DNA from: Acephala macrosclerotiorum
Taxonomy: Eukaryota; Ascomycota; Leotiomycetes; Helotiales; Mollisiaceae
Assembly (NCBI GenBank): GCA_014904845.1
Contig: MU119205.1
Coordinates: 1-64,000 of the forward strand
Length of the DNA stretch: 64,000 bases
Reading direction: 5' to 3'
Below the pieces are notes generated by a model. It was given only the letters and a program-made list of their open reading frames with translations. It ran no database searches and was not told where the DNA came from. Of the stretch, positions 13,555 through 26,512 are shown piece after piece. Numbering within the stretch: position 1 is the stretch's first letter; each line of letters starts with the position of its first letter. Position numbers and translations under genes: made by a program.

Positions 13555-16500
13555 TTAATTAATAATTGTTTAATTAATTACGAAATAATTAGATTTTTAT
13601 TTAAAAGAAATTAATTTACAAAAGAAAATAAATTTTTTAAATAATTTGCTTTTTGTAAGAAAATATTTAAAATAATTAATATATTTTCGAAAAAATAAAA
13701 ATTTATAAGAATTTTTTTATAGAAATACGTTGAAAATATTGAGATTATTAAAGACTTAAAAAGAATAATACGAGAGCGATTTTAAATTTGTATTTATTTT
13801 TCAAATTTGCGTTTACTACGTAAAATAATAACGTTTACAAAAAACGAATAAAAAAACGTGAAAATAGTTTTAAATTTGTATTAATTTACTCGAATTTATA
13901 TTAAAAACGAATTTTCAAAAAAAGTTTTACATTTTTACTCGTTATTTGATTAAAAACGTATAAATATTAATAATAATATTTATTTGAATTCGAATTAAAA
14001 TTTTTAATCTTTTTATTATTTATTATATAATTATTTTTTAAAATAGCGAATTTGTTTAAAATTAAATTTTTTTATAATAAAAACAAATAAATTTTTTTTT
14101 TTCAATTTTACGAATAAAAATTTTTTTAATAAAAAAATATTAAATAAATAAATTTTTTATTATTTTGAAATATATAAAAAAAAAAAAATATTTTAATTGT
14201 AATTTATAAAAATATTTTTAAGAAAATTTCGAGAATTACTTGTAAAAGATTTTACGTTTAATATATAAAAAGTTTATTCGCCGTTTACGAAATTTTTTGT
14301 ATATTTATAGAATTTAAATATTGAAAAATAGAAAGTTTATTATCGATAATTTGAAAAAAGTTTTTTAATAAGAAAAATTCTATAAATAAATATAAGAAAA
14401 GATTATTAATCAATTAAAAAATAATAAAAAAATAATTTTTCAATAAAATTAATTAATTCAATTAATAAATCAAAGTATTTCAATATTAATTCAATAATCA
14501 GAATGTAATTACTTTTACGATTTCAATTACTAATATGAATTTTTTTATTACGAATACGATTATTTTTACGATTACTTTTTATATTTCTTTTATTATAATT
14601 CTTTTTACAAATACGAATTTGTTTAATACGATATAAAATATTTAATTTATTTACTAGTAATTTTTTTAAAAGTAATCAAATCAATATAATAATATATAAA
14701 GTATTTTTATTAAATTGTTTATAAATTTAATAAAAATTTATATCGATAATAAAAAATATAATAAAGAATTATACGATATTTTTAATCGTAAATTATCGAT
14801 TTTTTATAATTATTATAATAAAATCGAATTATTTTAAAATTAATACGATAAAACATTTTTTATTAGTTTTATAAAACGTATAAATACATTTTATTTTAAT
14901 AAATTTTTAAAAAAAGATTTCGATTTTATTACGTTAATAATAATAATAAAAATTTATTTCGAGATTAAAAAAAATTACTAATTATATATATTTTTATAAA
15001 AAGAAATAATTTTAATGAAAATTATTATAATTAATTTAATAAAAATTAAATTGAAATATTTATAAATATTTTTCGATTAATTTCAAAAAATTTAATTAGA
15101 TTTATTATCGAAATATCAAACGAAATATAATTTGTAAAATTAAATTATTAATATTTATTGAGATATTAAAAAATGCAATTTTGTTTTTTATAAATTTATT
15201 AGTACTTTTAAAAGCGTTTACATTAAATTACGATTAATAGTAAATATTGTAATATGATTACGTAAAATATAGTAATATAGTTTAGATTTTACTTTTTTAA
15301 ATTAAAAAAAAAACGAATTTAATTAGAATTAAATCGATTATATTTATAAAAAACGAAACAAAAAACGCGATTGAAAATAAAATTAAAAATATTAAAATTG
15401 AAAAATTTTTCGAAATAAATATTATAAAAATTATAGATTTTAAAAAAGATTATATTAAAAGAAATACTATATTTGTAATAAATTAAAATATTAATTTATA
15501 AAGTATATAATAAAAAAATGATAATAAGTATATATAAAATTTCGATAATAAATTTAATATACAATAAATCGAAATATTATAATAATTTATTATTAGAGTT
15601 TTTTTACTAAAATCGAAGAAATAGAAAATTTATTAAAAGATATTTAAATAGTAAAAATTGATCAATTATTAATAAGTATAAAAATAGAAAACGAGAATAA
15701 AAATTATTTTATTGAGTTTAAAAAAATCGATAATATACAAATAATAATTATTTTAAATAATTAATTTATTTGTTATATTATTATAAAGAAGAATATATTT
15801 AATATTTTATTATTATAATTCAAATTACTTGAATCGAATTAATATTTTTTAAAAGTTTTTTAAAAAATTATATCGAATAATAAAATCGTTAAAATATTAA
15901 TTATTGATTAATTACAATTTATAGTACTACGAAAATTTGATATTAGCGTTTAATTAAATATTTTTACGATCGAAATTTATAAAATTCGTTTTAGTAAAAA
16001 TTATTCGAGTCGATATTTTATTAAATATTATTATTTTTTATATTATTTTTGTAAATATATTTTTTTTATTTTGTATTTAAAATATAAATACTATAAATAT
16101 AAAACTCGATAATTTAAAAAATATTTTGATTCAAAAAAATAAAATTGTTTTCATTGTAAAAAAAAAAAATTATCTATAAATATTATTATATTAATCAAAG
16201 AAAAATTTAATTTGAAATCATTTTATTAATATAAAATTATATTAATTGTATAAACGTTTTAATTATTTATTGATACGACGTTTTATAATTTTTTTTAATA
16301 AATTAATTATAATATAAATATTAAATATATTTAATATTTTATTAAATATTGTTATTATTATTAAATATATAAATAATTATTTAAAAGATTTAAATTTATT
16401 TTATAAAATAATTATAAATTTAATTATTCGATTATTGTCAACATTTTATATTTAAATAAAAAATTAATTTTACAAGTAATAAACTCGTTTACAATATTTT

Positions 16501-16690
16501 AAATTATTAAATTTATAAAAAATATATTTATGAAAATAGTATAGAATATATTACGTATATATTAAATCAATATATATTAAAAATTATTAGATTATATTAT
16601 TTACGATATCGAAAAAAATTTCTCGTTTATAGAGTTTTAATAAAACGTTAAAATAATAGCGATTAAAATCAAAAAAATATTCGTTGAAAT

Positions 16691-16919
16691 TGTCGATTTA
16701 ATTATGTGATTATTTAAGCGATCGATTAAATGATTTTAATTATAATTTCTATTGCTTTTAATAACGATTGTTTTAGTATTTACTTTTTAATTTTACGTTT
16801 ATTCTATTTAATTATATAAATAAATAAATACTTTTTCTAAGAAAAAACAAATAAAATTGAATTATTAATATTAAATTAAAATTTTAATATTTCGTAATTT
16901 GTTTTCAAACGTTTTAATA
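16691..16919 (+). repeat. 5' LTR of copy A (229 bp)
   Basis: Begins TGTCGATT and ends TTTTAATA. Comparison of all four LTRs of A and B suggests an ancestral end in CAACA, now TAATA or CAATA through C-to-T change. It aligns end to end with 24984-25212. Confidence 0.88.
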
Positions 16920-17865
16920 TTAATTAATAATTAAACTCGTTCAATTATAAAGTAATAAAATTACTTACGAAAAAATAATAATTAAATAAAATCGATCGAA
17001 CAAAAAAACTCAAATTGTATACAATCTATTAATTCAATTAAACGTAAAAAAAAGTAATTTTTGCTTATATTAAAAAAAATTATTAAATCTTTAAAAAATA
17101 TTGCAATTTTATACTCGTTTTATTTTTTCTCGATTTGAAACTAATTAATTCTTTATTCTACGTTTTATCGCGTATTAATAACGAGTATTTTATTGTAATT
17201 TATTGAACAATACTAAAAAAAAAAAAAAAATTTTTACGAACTCGATATAAAAACTCGTCGAATTAATATATTTACCGAGTACGATACAATTCGATAAAAT
17301 ACTTTTCGAGAGTACGATTATATTTTTTCAAAGTACGATTTTAATTAAAAAAAAACTTTTTTACTACTTTTTTTATTTCTCGATTTAATACAATATACAT
17401 TGGAATAAATACAAAGTTTTAAAGCGAAAAATAATCAAAACTATAAATTATAAATAAAATATAAAGAAATATTTTTAAAATAAACAAAAAAAAATATTTA
17501 AAAAAAAAATAAACGAAAATACGAAAAAAAAAACTACGTAAAATTTTAAAAATAAACGAAATATAAATATTAAAAAAACGATTTATTAAAATCTTAAAAA
17601 TATTAATAAATATTACAAACAAAAAAAAACAATTAAAGTAATCGTATAAAAAAATTATAAAAATAAATTTAATAAGAAATTTCAATTTATAGAAAAATAC
17701 AATCGATTTAAAAACAAAATAAATTTGAAAATTAAAAAAATAATATTAATACTTTCGAATTTCTTTTTTCAAGTACTAAAATTTGTTATAAGATTTTTTA
17801 TAGAGTAAACGACGTTATTCGAACGTACAATACTTTAAAAACAATTTTAAAAATACAATAAAATA

Positions 17866-18198
17866 TTATTATTAAATTTATTATCAAAGAATAAAAACTC
17901 GAAATAAAATTTATTGTTTTTATTATTACTAGAAATTGAAAAATTACTAAAAAACTTTAATTGATTAATATACAATTTCAATCGCAAAAATTAAATAATA
18001 TTTAATTTCAATAAAAAATTAATTATTTTTATAAAAATTTATAATAATAAATTTAAATACTACGAAAAAAAAAATTTATTAAATATATTTATACGAGTAT
18101 TCAAAGATTTATATTTGAAAATAAACGTTAAATTTGAGAATTATTATAACGCGTTTTCGATTATATTTATCAATAAAATTAATAAATTTTATTATTAG
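17866..18198 (+). pseudogene. Fossil gag-like segment of copy A
   Basis: This is the gapless 333-bp counterpart of the gag-like open frame in copy B at 26180-26512. In copy A it is broken by several TAA and TAG stops, which fit C-to-T and G-to-A changes at former Gln, Arg or Trp codons. Confidence 0.55.
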
Positions 18199-21100
18199 AA
18201 ATTCGTTGAAAAAAGTCTATTTTTCAATAAAATAATTAAAATTGTAAAATCGAATTTCGAGATCGAAAAACGTCGAAACAAAATATTCAATTAATAGAAT
18301 ACGATTATACTCGCATTAATTCGAGCGTAAAATTCAAATAAAACGATTTTCGAATACTTTGAAATACTACGTCAAAAATTGATCTAGAAACAGTTTAATT
18401 TACGCTCGAATATGCGAATAAAAATTATTATACGAAACAAATTTTATTACGTTTATTGAAACGTATTAAAATATTATTAAACGCTTTTTCGATTTTTATC
18501 GAATTTTTAAACGATATACGAAAATATTCGTAACGCGATTTTATTTTAAATAAAAATAAAAACTATTTTTAAAATTTTTATAATTGGAAAAAAAAAAGTT
18601 TATTGAGATATAATCGAATTATATTTCGTAAATCGCAAATATTATAATAAAAGTACTCGATATAATAATCAAATTAATTACAAAAAATCGATAATATATT
18701 AAAACGAGAAAAAATATTTCGTTTATAAAAACTCGAATTGTTAAAATATTTACTATATACTAAAAAAAAAAAAAAACGTATAACAATTTTAAGAAATCGA
18801 AATCGTTCAATAAAAACAAAATAATTTAATTCGTAATTAAATTCGAAAAATTAAATTTTAATATTATTAAAAAATACGAACAATTTGTCGTTGAATTTAC
18901 TAAAAAAAAAATTTATACAAAAACGATATTACGCGATCAATTAATTATTTTATAATATTCTATAATACAATTAATAAATTTAAAATTATTAAATTACTCG
19001 ATCGTTAATTAATTTATTATACGATATCGAGTATTGTAATATAATTGAGATCGTTTTCGATATTTATTAATATAAAAACGTATTTGACGAATCGCTACAT
19101 ATTAAACGTTTTTATAAGTATTATAATTAATATTAATATCGTTTAACGATCGATTATTAATAAAAATTAATATTTAATTTTTTAATAAATTCGAAACATT
19201 AAATTAAACGAATTTAAAACTAAAAAAATAATAATCAAATTTAAAATCGATAAAATTTTATTTTTTGAAATTATCGATATCAATATATTAATTAAACGTA
19301 TTACGTTTTACGTAGTTTCAATAGACGTACTTTTTTTATTGTATTTTCAAAATATAAATAAACTACAAATTAAATTCGATAATTTTAATAATATACTTAT
19401 TTAAAATAAACGATATATATTTATTTTTAAAGTATTTAAATATCTTTAAATATTATTTAATTTATTTGAAAGTTTAATTTATAGTAATTATAAAATTTCT
19501 ACAATAAAAATCGATTTTACTATTTATTATTTAATTAAAACGAAATTTAAACGATTATATAAACGCTTTAAATATCTATCGATTATTAGATTCGCGCGAG
19601 TATTAAAACGTAAAAAACATTTTACGAACTTCGAAAAAATTAAAAAAATAATAAAATTTTATTAATAATACTAAATAAATAGTAAATTTTTTAATTATTT
19701 TAAATTTACATTGTACGACGATTATAATTTTAATTATTTCATTTATTTAAACGTATTATAAATCGACGAAAAATTAATACTTTAAATCGTAAACGAAATT
19801 ATAATATTTTAAATCGTAAGATTTTTTATAAATATATTAATAAAAAAAGTATAAAATATTTTTTAAGTATATTAAATCGACGTTTACTTTGAATTATTAG
19901 TATTTACTATTTATAATTTCGAAACGAATTTCAATTCTAAAGAATTTTACGATAATATTAAAAATATAAATATCGATTTAAAAACTATATTAATAGAAAT
20001 CTATAATTCGATTGATCTAATAAAAAAGTATTACATTTTATTAAAACGTGTATATAATATATTATTTCGAGAATTTTTCGATTTACGAAAAAAAAAACGA
20101 TTTCAAATAATAATTAAAGCAATTAACGATACAATGAAATCGAACGATATTATTTTTATATTTTTTGTTTTTAGTGTTTACTTTCGAATATTACAATAAA
20201 ATGCGCTTATAGTATCAATTGTTACTAGAATTAAAACGATAAAAAATATAATAATCGTAATTCGAAAATATTATACTATTTATTAAATTAATAATATTCT
20301 ACGAATAAAAAATAATCTATAAAACTATTATTTGATCGATTTATTTTTAAATTCAAGTGTATTTATTTAAAGAAAAAACAAAAAATAAAAAAATTATATA
20401 TATATTTAATAATAAATAAAAAAAATATTAATTACAATTATTAAATAAATTAAAAAAAATTTATAATATTACGATAAAATTATCTTATTAAAATCTCGAG
20501 TAATTTAAAAAACAATCAAAAAATCTTTTATTAAAAAATTTTTTATTAAAGAATTTAAATTCAAAATTAAATTTTTTTAAAAAAAATTCGAAAATAAAAA
20601 AAAAAAATATTTGATTTATTTTATTCGATCGAAAAAATTTCGTATATTTCGAAAAAGAATTTACGTTTATTTCGAATTACAATAAAAATCTTTTTTTATA
20701 TTTTTAATTTCAACGAATATATTTATATAATAATTTGTATAAATATAGAAATTTTCAAAATTTATTTGACTAAGAAAAAAACTAGAAATAAATAATTGTT
20801 TATAGATTTTCGCGCAAAAAAAATTATTATTATTTTAAACGACTCGTTTACAATTTCTCGTAAAAAAGAAATTAATAAATTAATCGCGAAAACAAGTTTT
20901 TAAACTAATTTTTAATAATTCGAAAAAAATTAATAATTAATAAATCTTCGATTCAAAATTAATAAACAAAATCAAAAATATAAAAACGATAATTTTATAC
21001 AAGAAATTTCGTTTTGTAATTTAAATATTTAATAATAAAAACAAAAAAATAATATTAATTCAATTTTCGATTATTTAATACATTAATTAATAAATTATTA

Positions 21101-22753
21101 TCGTTTTAATTTTATTTTTTAAATTTAAAAAAATTAATTTTTATTTAAAAAATATTATTCAAATATACGTATAATTAATAATTTTATTAGTATATATTAT
21201 TTTCATTAGATTTTCGAAAAAAATAACGAATAAACTTTTATTGAACGTCGTTTTTAAAGTAATTAAATTTTTCTACGAAATCTCGAAAACGAAAATATAT
21301 TAATATAAAACGTATAATATTTATTATAAAAATAAATTTTCGATAGAATTTTCAATTTTCGATTTTTATTTATTTATTATAAAGAGTAATTATATTTTAT
21401 TCGAAATAATTAGTATATAAATCGATAATATATTTATTTTAAAAAATCAAATTTTTGTAAAATTAAAAAATTTTGAATTGTAAAAAATCAAATTATTAAT
21501 TAAATCTATAGAATTTTTTACGTTAAATACTTTTTTATTATTTAACGAATATAAATTAATAATAAATAAAATCGAAAATAAAATTGTATTTTCGTAAAAA
21601 AAAATAAAAAAAAATATTTAAATTTAATTGATTTGAAATTAGATTTTTATAAATAAACGTATTTCGAGTAATATACTCGAGAAATATATATTAATTCTAT
21701 TTATTAATCGAAAACTGCGTACAATATATTGACGATAATTTAATATTAATATTTTGAAAAAAGATAAATTATAGCGTTAAATAAACGATTACAATAATAA
21801 ATAAACAATTTCGATTGTAGATTTCGATTTCTTTGTTTGAATTTATATTCAATAAAATTTTTCGTTTTTATAGACGATTTTTTTACTATGAATAAGAATT
21901 TCAATTCGCAAATCGAGTATATCGTCGTTTTTAATAATAAAACTTATAGTAATAAACAATTCAACTTGCGAAACAATTTACTCTACTAAAATTCAACGAA
22001 ATATAAAAAAATTACTTATACTATTTTAACTTTTGAATTATATGCAATAACAATAGAAATCGATATAAAAATCTCGATTTTTACTACTTTTGATCTCATT
22101 ATAAAACGACTCGAATTAAATCCAATTCTCGTAATTATTTGTACAAATTTTTTTTCTTTCTATAAGTATATAATTAAATTCGATATTACCAAAAAAAAGC
22201 GTTTTATAATCGATATTATAACTATTAAACAATCGTATAAACGCAAAAAACTCTTGAAAATTCAATAAATTATTAAAAATAGTAATCTAATTAATACTAT
22301 AATCAAATTCAATACTAATAAAACATTTAAATCGCTCGTTAATATTAATCGTTTTAATATCAAAATACAGAAATAAATACAACGTTTCAAAGTTTAAAAA
22401 TCAATCAACGAAAACGAAAATAATAAAAAAAGCGATTATTAAAAAAAATAATACTAGAAAAAAAAACGTATAATTATTATTTTAATATTTTTAATATTTT
22501 TCGATATTTTTAATATTTTCGAAAATAAAACTTTCAATTAATTCGAAAATTATAAATATCGAATTTAAAAAATTTTTCTCAAATTTAATTTAATCGATCA
22601 AATATTACAATACGTAACGACAATTAATTTACAATCAAATTTCTTTCTAATATTTAATAGCGAAATAACGCATTAATAATCGCAATAATACTTTTTTTTA
22701 TATTTAGTTTACGAATTGAAAAAAGCGTCTTTTTTCAAAAAAAAAATTACTAA

Positions 22754-22974
22754 TATCGATTTAATTATATAATCGCTTAAACGATCAATTAAATAATTTT
22801 AATTATAATTTTTATTGCTTTTAATAATAATTGTTTTAGTGTTCACTTTTTAATCTTACGTTTACTCTATTTAATTATATAAATAAATAAATACTCTTTT
22901 TAAAAAAAAAAACAAATAAAATTAAATTATTCATATTAAATTAAAATTTTAATTTGTTTTCGAACGTTCTAATA
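22754..22974 (+). repeat. 3' LTR of copy A
   Basis: Begins TATCGATT, where TG has become TA, and ends CTAATA. It carries the same internal words as the other three LTRs, such as TTTAGTG followed by CACTTTTTAAT. An A-rich polypurine tract stands just upstream (about 22738-22747). Confidence 0.88.
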
Positions 22975-24983
22975 AAAACTTATAATAATATAAAAAAAAA
23001 TAAAAAAATATTACATTTTATTACGTCGAGTTTACGAAATTATTTATAATAAATTAATCGAAAAATAAATTAATAAAAATATAATTTTATAAATAGTAAT
23101 TAAAATTATTAACAATTCGATAAAATTAAACGATATTATATTTATATTATTAGTTTTTAAAATATACTTTAAAATGATTAATAATAATACGTTATTATTA
23201 TTAATTATTAAAAAAATTAAAACAATTCGAGTAATTACTAAAGAAATATATCGTTTATATATTTAACGTTAAATTAACGATATATTTTCAATAAAAAACG
23301 ATTTAAATACGAAATTTATATTAAATTTATTAAATTTATTTAAAGTACGCGTTTAATATAAAAAAAACGAATAAAAAAATTATACAAATTATTAGTAATT
23401 AATAAAAAAACATATATAATCGATATATTTTATAAATTGATTAATTTTCGTTCAATAATCGTTAAATTTTATTATATAAAAAAAGAAATATTAAAAATTT
23501 ATAATCGAATTAACGATTAAAAAAAATAATTAAAAAAATCAAAAAAAAAAAATTTGATTTTTTCAATCGAGTAAAATAAACGAAAAACTAATTAAAAAAC
23601 GTAATCGAAAATATTTAAAAAAATCACGAAATAAAAACGTATACAATAAAAAATTTAAATAAAATAAATATTGTAATTTTATTAAAAACAATGAAAAAAA
23701 TTACGAAAATTTTAATAATTAATTTTTTATTATTATTTTCAAAAAAACTAAAATTTTTATAGTTTTTATAATAAATAAAAAAAAACAATATGAAATTATT
23801 ATTAAAATTACAAAAAAAAATATAATTACAATTTTTAAACAATCGTTTAAAACGTTTTAAAAAAAAAAATAATAATTTAATTATAAATTTTTTTTTTAAT
23901 TTCGTTTAATACGATTTTAATAAATATATTAAAATTCGAATTTTTAATTCGAAATTAATTAACGAGATCAAAAATAAAACTATTAATAATTTTTACGAGA
24001 AATTAAAATTAATAATTCAAAAATATAACAACGAAAAAAAAAAAAAAATTTTATGTAATTTCTAATAATTTAAAAAATTAATCAATAATTAATTATCGTT
24101 TTAATATTTTTTTTTTAATTCAATTTCTAAATAAAAAAATTAAAATATAATTTCGTAATATTATTTAAATTTATATTTAATTTATAATAAATTTTTAATG
24201 ATTTATATTAATACGTTTATTAAAAAAAATTCATTATTTATATTTATTAAATATAATTATAATTATTTTAAAATTTTTATATAAAATTACGAAAATAAAA
24301 ATATATTAATAAATTACATATTACAAATATTACAAAAATTATTGTTTATAATTATATCAATATACGATTTTTATTTTCTAATTACGATTATTAAAAAATT
24401 ATTCGATATTATTAAAATATAAATCGATAATACGTTTATATTAATAAAAAAAAAAATTTATTCTCGAGAAAAATAAATTTAATAAAAATAAAATTTTAAT
24501 CAAATTTAAAAAAAATTTAATACTAAAAACATTATTAATTTTTAATAAATATATTTTAATTCAATTTAAAAATACAATTTAATTACAATAAAAAAATTAA
24601 AATAAAAAAATTAAATTAATAAATATTAAATTATTTAATTTTTAAATTAAATATTAAAAATAACAAATTAAAAAAATTTATATTATTATAATTTATTAAT
24701 TTAAAACAATTTTCGATTTATTTATTATTATTTAATATTAAAATTTAATAAAAAAAAATTATTATATTAAATAAAAAATTAAAATAACAAATTGAAAATT
24801 TAAATTGAAAATTCAAATATATTATTTTCGATTTATTTATAATAAAACTTTTTATTTTTATTAATAATTTTTTTGTAAATAATAAAAATTTTAATTTTTA
24901 AATTAAATATAAAATTATTTAATAATTCGATTTTTTTAAAATTTTAATAATTGTTTATATAAATTTATATTCGTTATATAAAT

Positions 24984-25212
24984 TGTCGATTCAATCATAT
25001 AATCGTTTAAACGATCGATTAAATAATTTTAATTATGATCTTTATTACTCTTGGTAATAATTACTCTAGTGTTTACTTTTTAATTTTACGTTTATTCTGT
25101 TTAATTATATAAATAGAAAGATACTTCTTCTAAGAAAAAGCAAACAAAATTGAATTATTAATATTAGATTAAGATTTTAATATTTCGTAATTTGTTCTCG
25201 AACGTTTCAATA
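24984..25212 (+). repeat. 5' LTR of copy B (229 bp)
   Basis: Begins TGTCGATTCAATC and ends TTTCAATA. It is among the least mutated of the four LTRs of this family and gives the best view of the ancestral sequence. Confidence 0.9.
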
Positions 25213-26179
25213 CTAATCAATAATTGAACTCGTTCGATTACAAAATAATAAAATTACTTACGAAGAAACAGCAATTAAATAAAATCGATCGAATAAGAAA
25301 ACTCAAATTGTATGCAATTTACTAATTTAATTGAACGTAAAAAAAAGTAGTTTTTATTTGTATTAAAAAAGACTATTAAATCTTTAAAAAATATTGCAAT
25401 TTTACGCTCGTTTTATTTTTCTCGATTTAAAATTGATTGATTTTTTATTTTACGTTTTATCGCGTATTAACAATGAATACTTTATTATAATTTATTAAAC
25501 AATACCAAAAAACAATTCTTATGAATTCGATACGAAAACTCGTCGAATTAATATATTTATCGAATACGATACGACTCGATAAAATGTTTTTTAAAAGTAC
25601 GATTACACTTTTTCAAAGTATAGTTTTAATCAAAGAAAAAATTTTTTATTACTTTTTTTATTTCTCGATTCGATATAATATACATTGAAATAAATATAGA
25701 ATTTTAAAGCGAGAAGTAATCGAGATTATAAATTATAAATAAAATATAAAAAAATATTTTTAAAATAAACAAAAGAAATGTTTAAAAAGAAAATAAATAA
25801 AAACACGAGAAAAAAACTATGTAAAATTTTGCGAATAAACGAAGTATAAATATTGAAAAAACGATTTATTAAAGTTTTAAAAGTATTAATAAATATTGCA
25901 AATGGAAAAAAACAATCAAAGTAATCGTATAAAGAAATTGTAAAAATGAGTTTAATAAAAAACTTCAATTTATAGAAAAATACAATCGATTTAGAGACAA
26001 AATAAACTCGAAAATTAGCGTTTTTCGTTATTTTTATTGAAAAAATTAAAAAAATAATATTAATATCTTCGAATTCTTTTTTTCAATTATTAAAACTTAC
26101 TACAGAACTTTCTATAAAGCAAACGATACTACTCGAACGTACGATACTCTAAAAACAATTTTAAGAGCGTAATAAAATA

Positions 26180-26512
26180 TTGTTATTAAATTTGTTATTA
26201 AAAAACGAAAACTCGAAACGAAACTCGTCGTTTTTATTATCACTAAAAACTGAAAAACTATTAAAGAATTTTAATCGATTAATATATAATTTCGATCGCG
26301 AGAATCAAATAATATTTAATTTCGATAAAAAATTAATTATTTTTATAAAAATTTACGATAATAAGTTTAAATACTATAGAAAAAAAAATTTATTAAATAT
26401 ATTTATACGAGTATTCGAAGATTTATATTCGAAAATAGACATTAAATTTAAAAATTATTGTAACGCGTTTTTAATTATATTTATCGATAAAATTAACGAA
26501 TTCTATTATTAA
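26180..26512 (+). pseudogene. Gag-like open stretch of copy B
   Basis: This 110-codon stretch without stops lies about 1.2 kb inside the element, where gag is expected. It has no proper ATG-led gene structure. Its C-terminal part, with an FE.LY.KID start, a YCNAF step and a final EFYY, resembles fungal Ty3/Gypsy gag proteins as I remember them, which end this region in a similar aromatic motif. Codon content is biased to Ile, Lys, Asn and Phe by the mutation process. I treat it as a fossil, since the homologous stretch in copy A is broken and nothing downstream is open. The superfamily call is an inference. Confidence 0.5.

Larger units (their letters stand above)
16691..22974 (+). mobile_element. 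Nested LTR retrotransposon copy A (6284 bp)
   Basis: 229-bp LTRs lie at 16691-16919 and 22754-22974 (the latter slightly shorter by my boundary). The flanking pentamers are GAAAT (16686-16690) and AAAAC (22975-22979), both one RIP-type change from GAAAC, so they are a decayed target duplication. The internal sequence is collinear with copy B; for example 17866-18198 matches 26180-26512 without length change. An A-rich polypurine tract ends in ACTAATA at the 3' LTR junction. No frame is open. Superfamily Ty3/Gypsy is inferred from a gag-like fossil in copy B; no reverse transcriptase motif survives that I could identify. Confidence 0.9.

Noticed and set aside
17419..17685. 88-codon minus-strand frame rich in Phe and Ile, with a similar 80-codon frame at 25726-25968
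   Set aside because: They are the antisense of the same region of copies A and B. Their composition is what AT conversion produces, and the element reads on the + strand.
20790..21110. Possible reverse-transcriptase remnant in copy A (a GATTTTCGCGC word could once have read D-F-R-A)
   Set aside because: The position fits pol, but after mutation I could not match the surrounding motifs in a single frame, so I do not annotate a domain.
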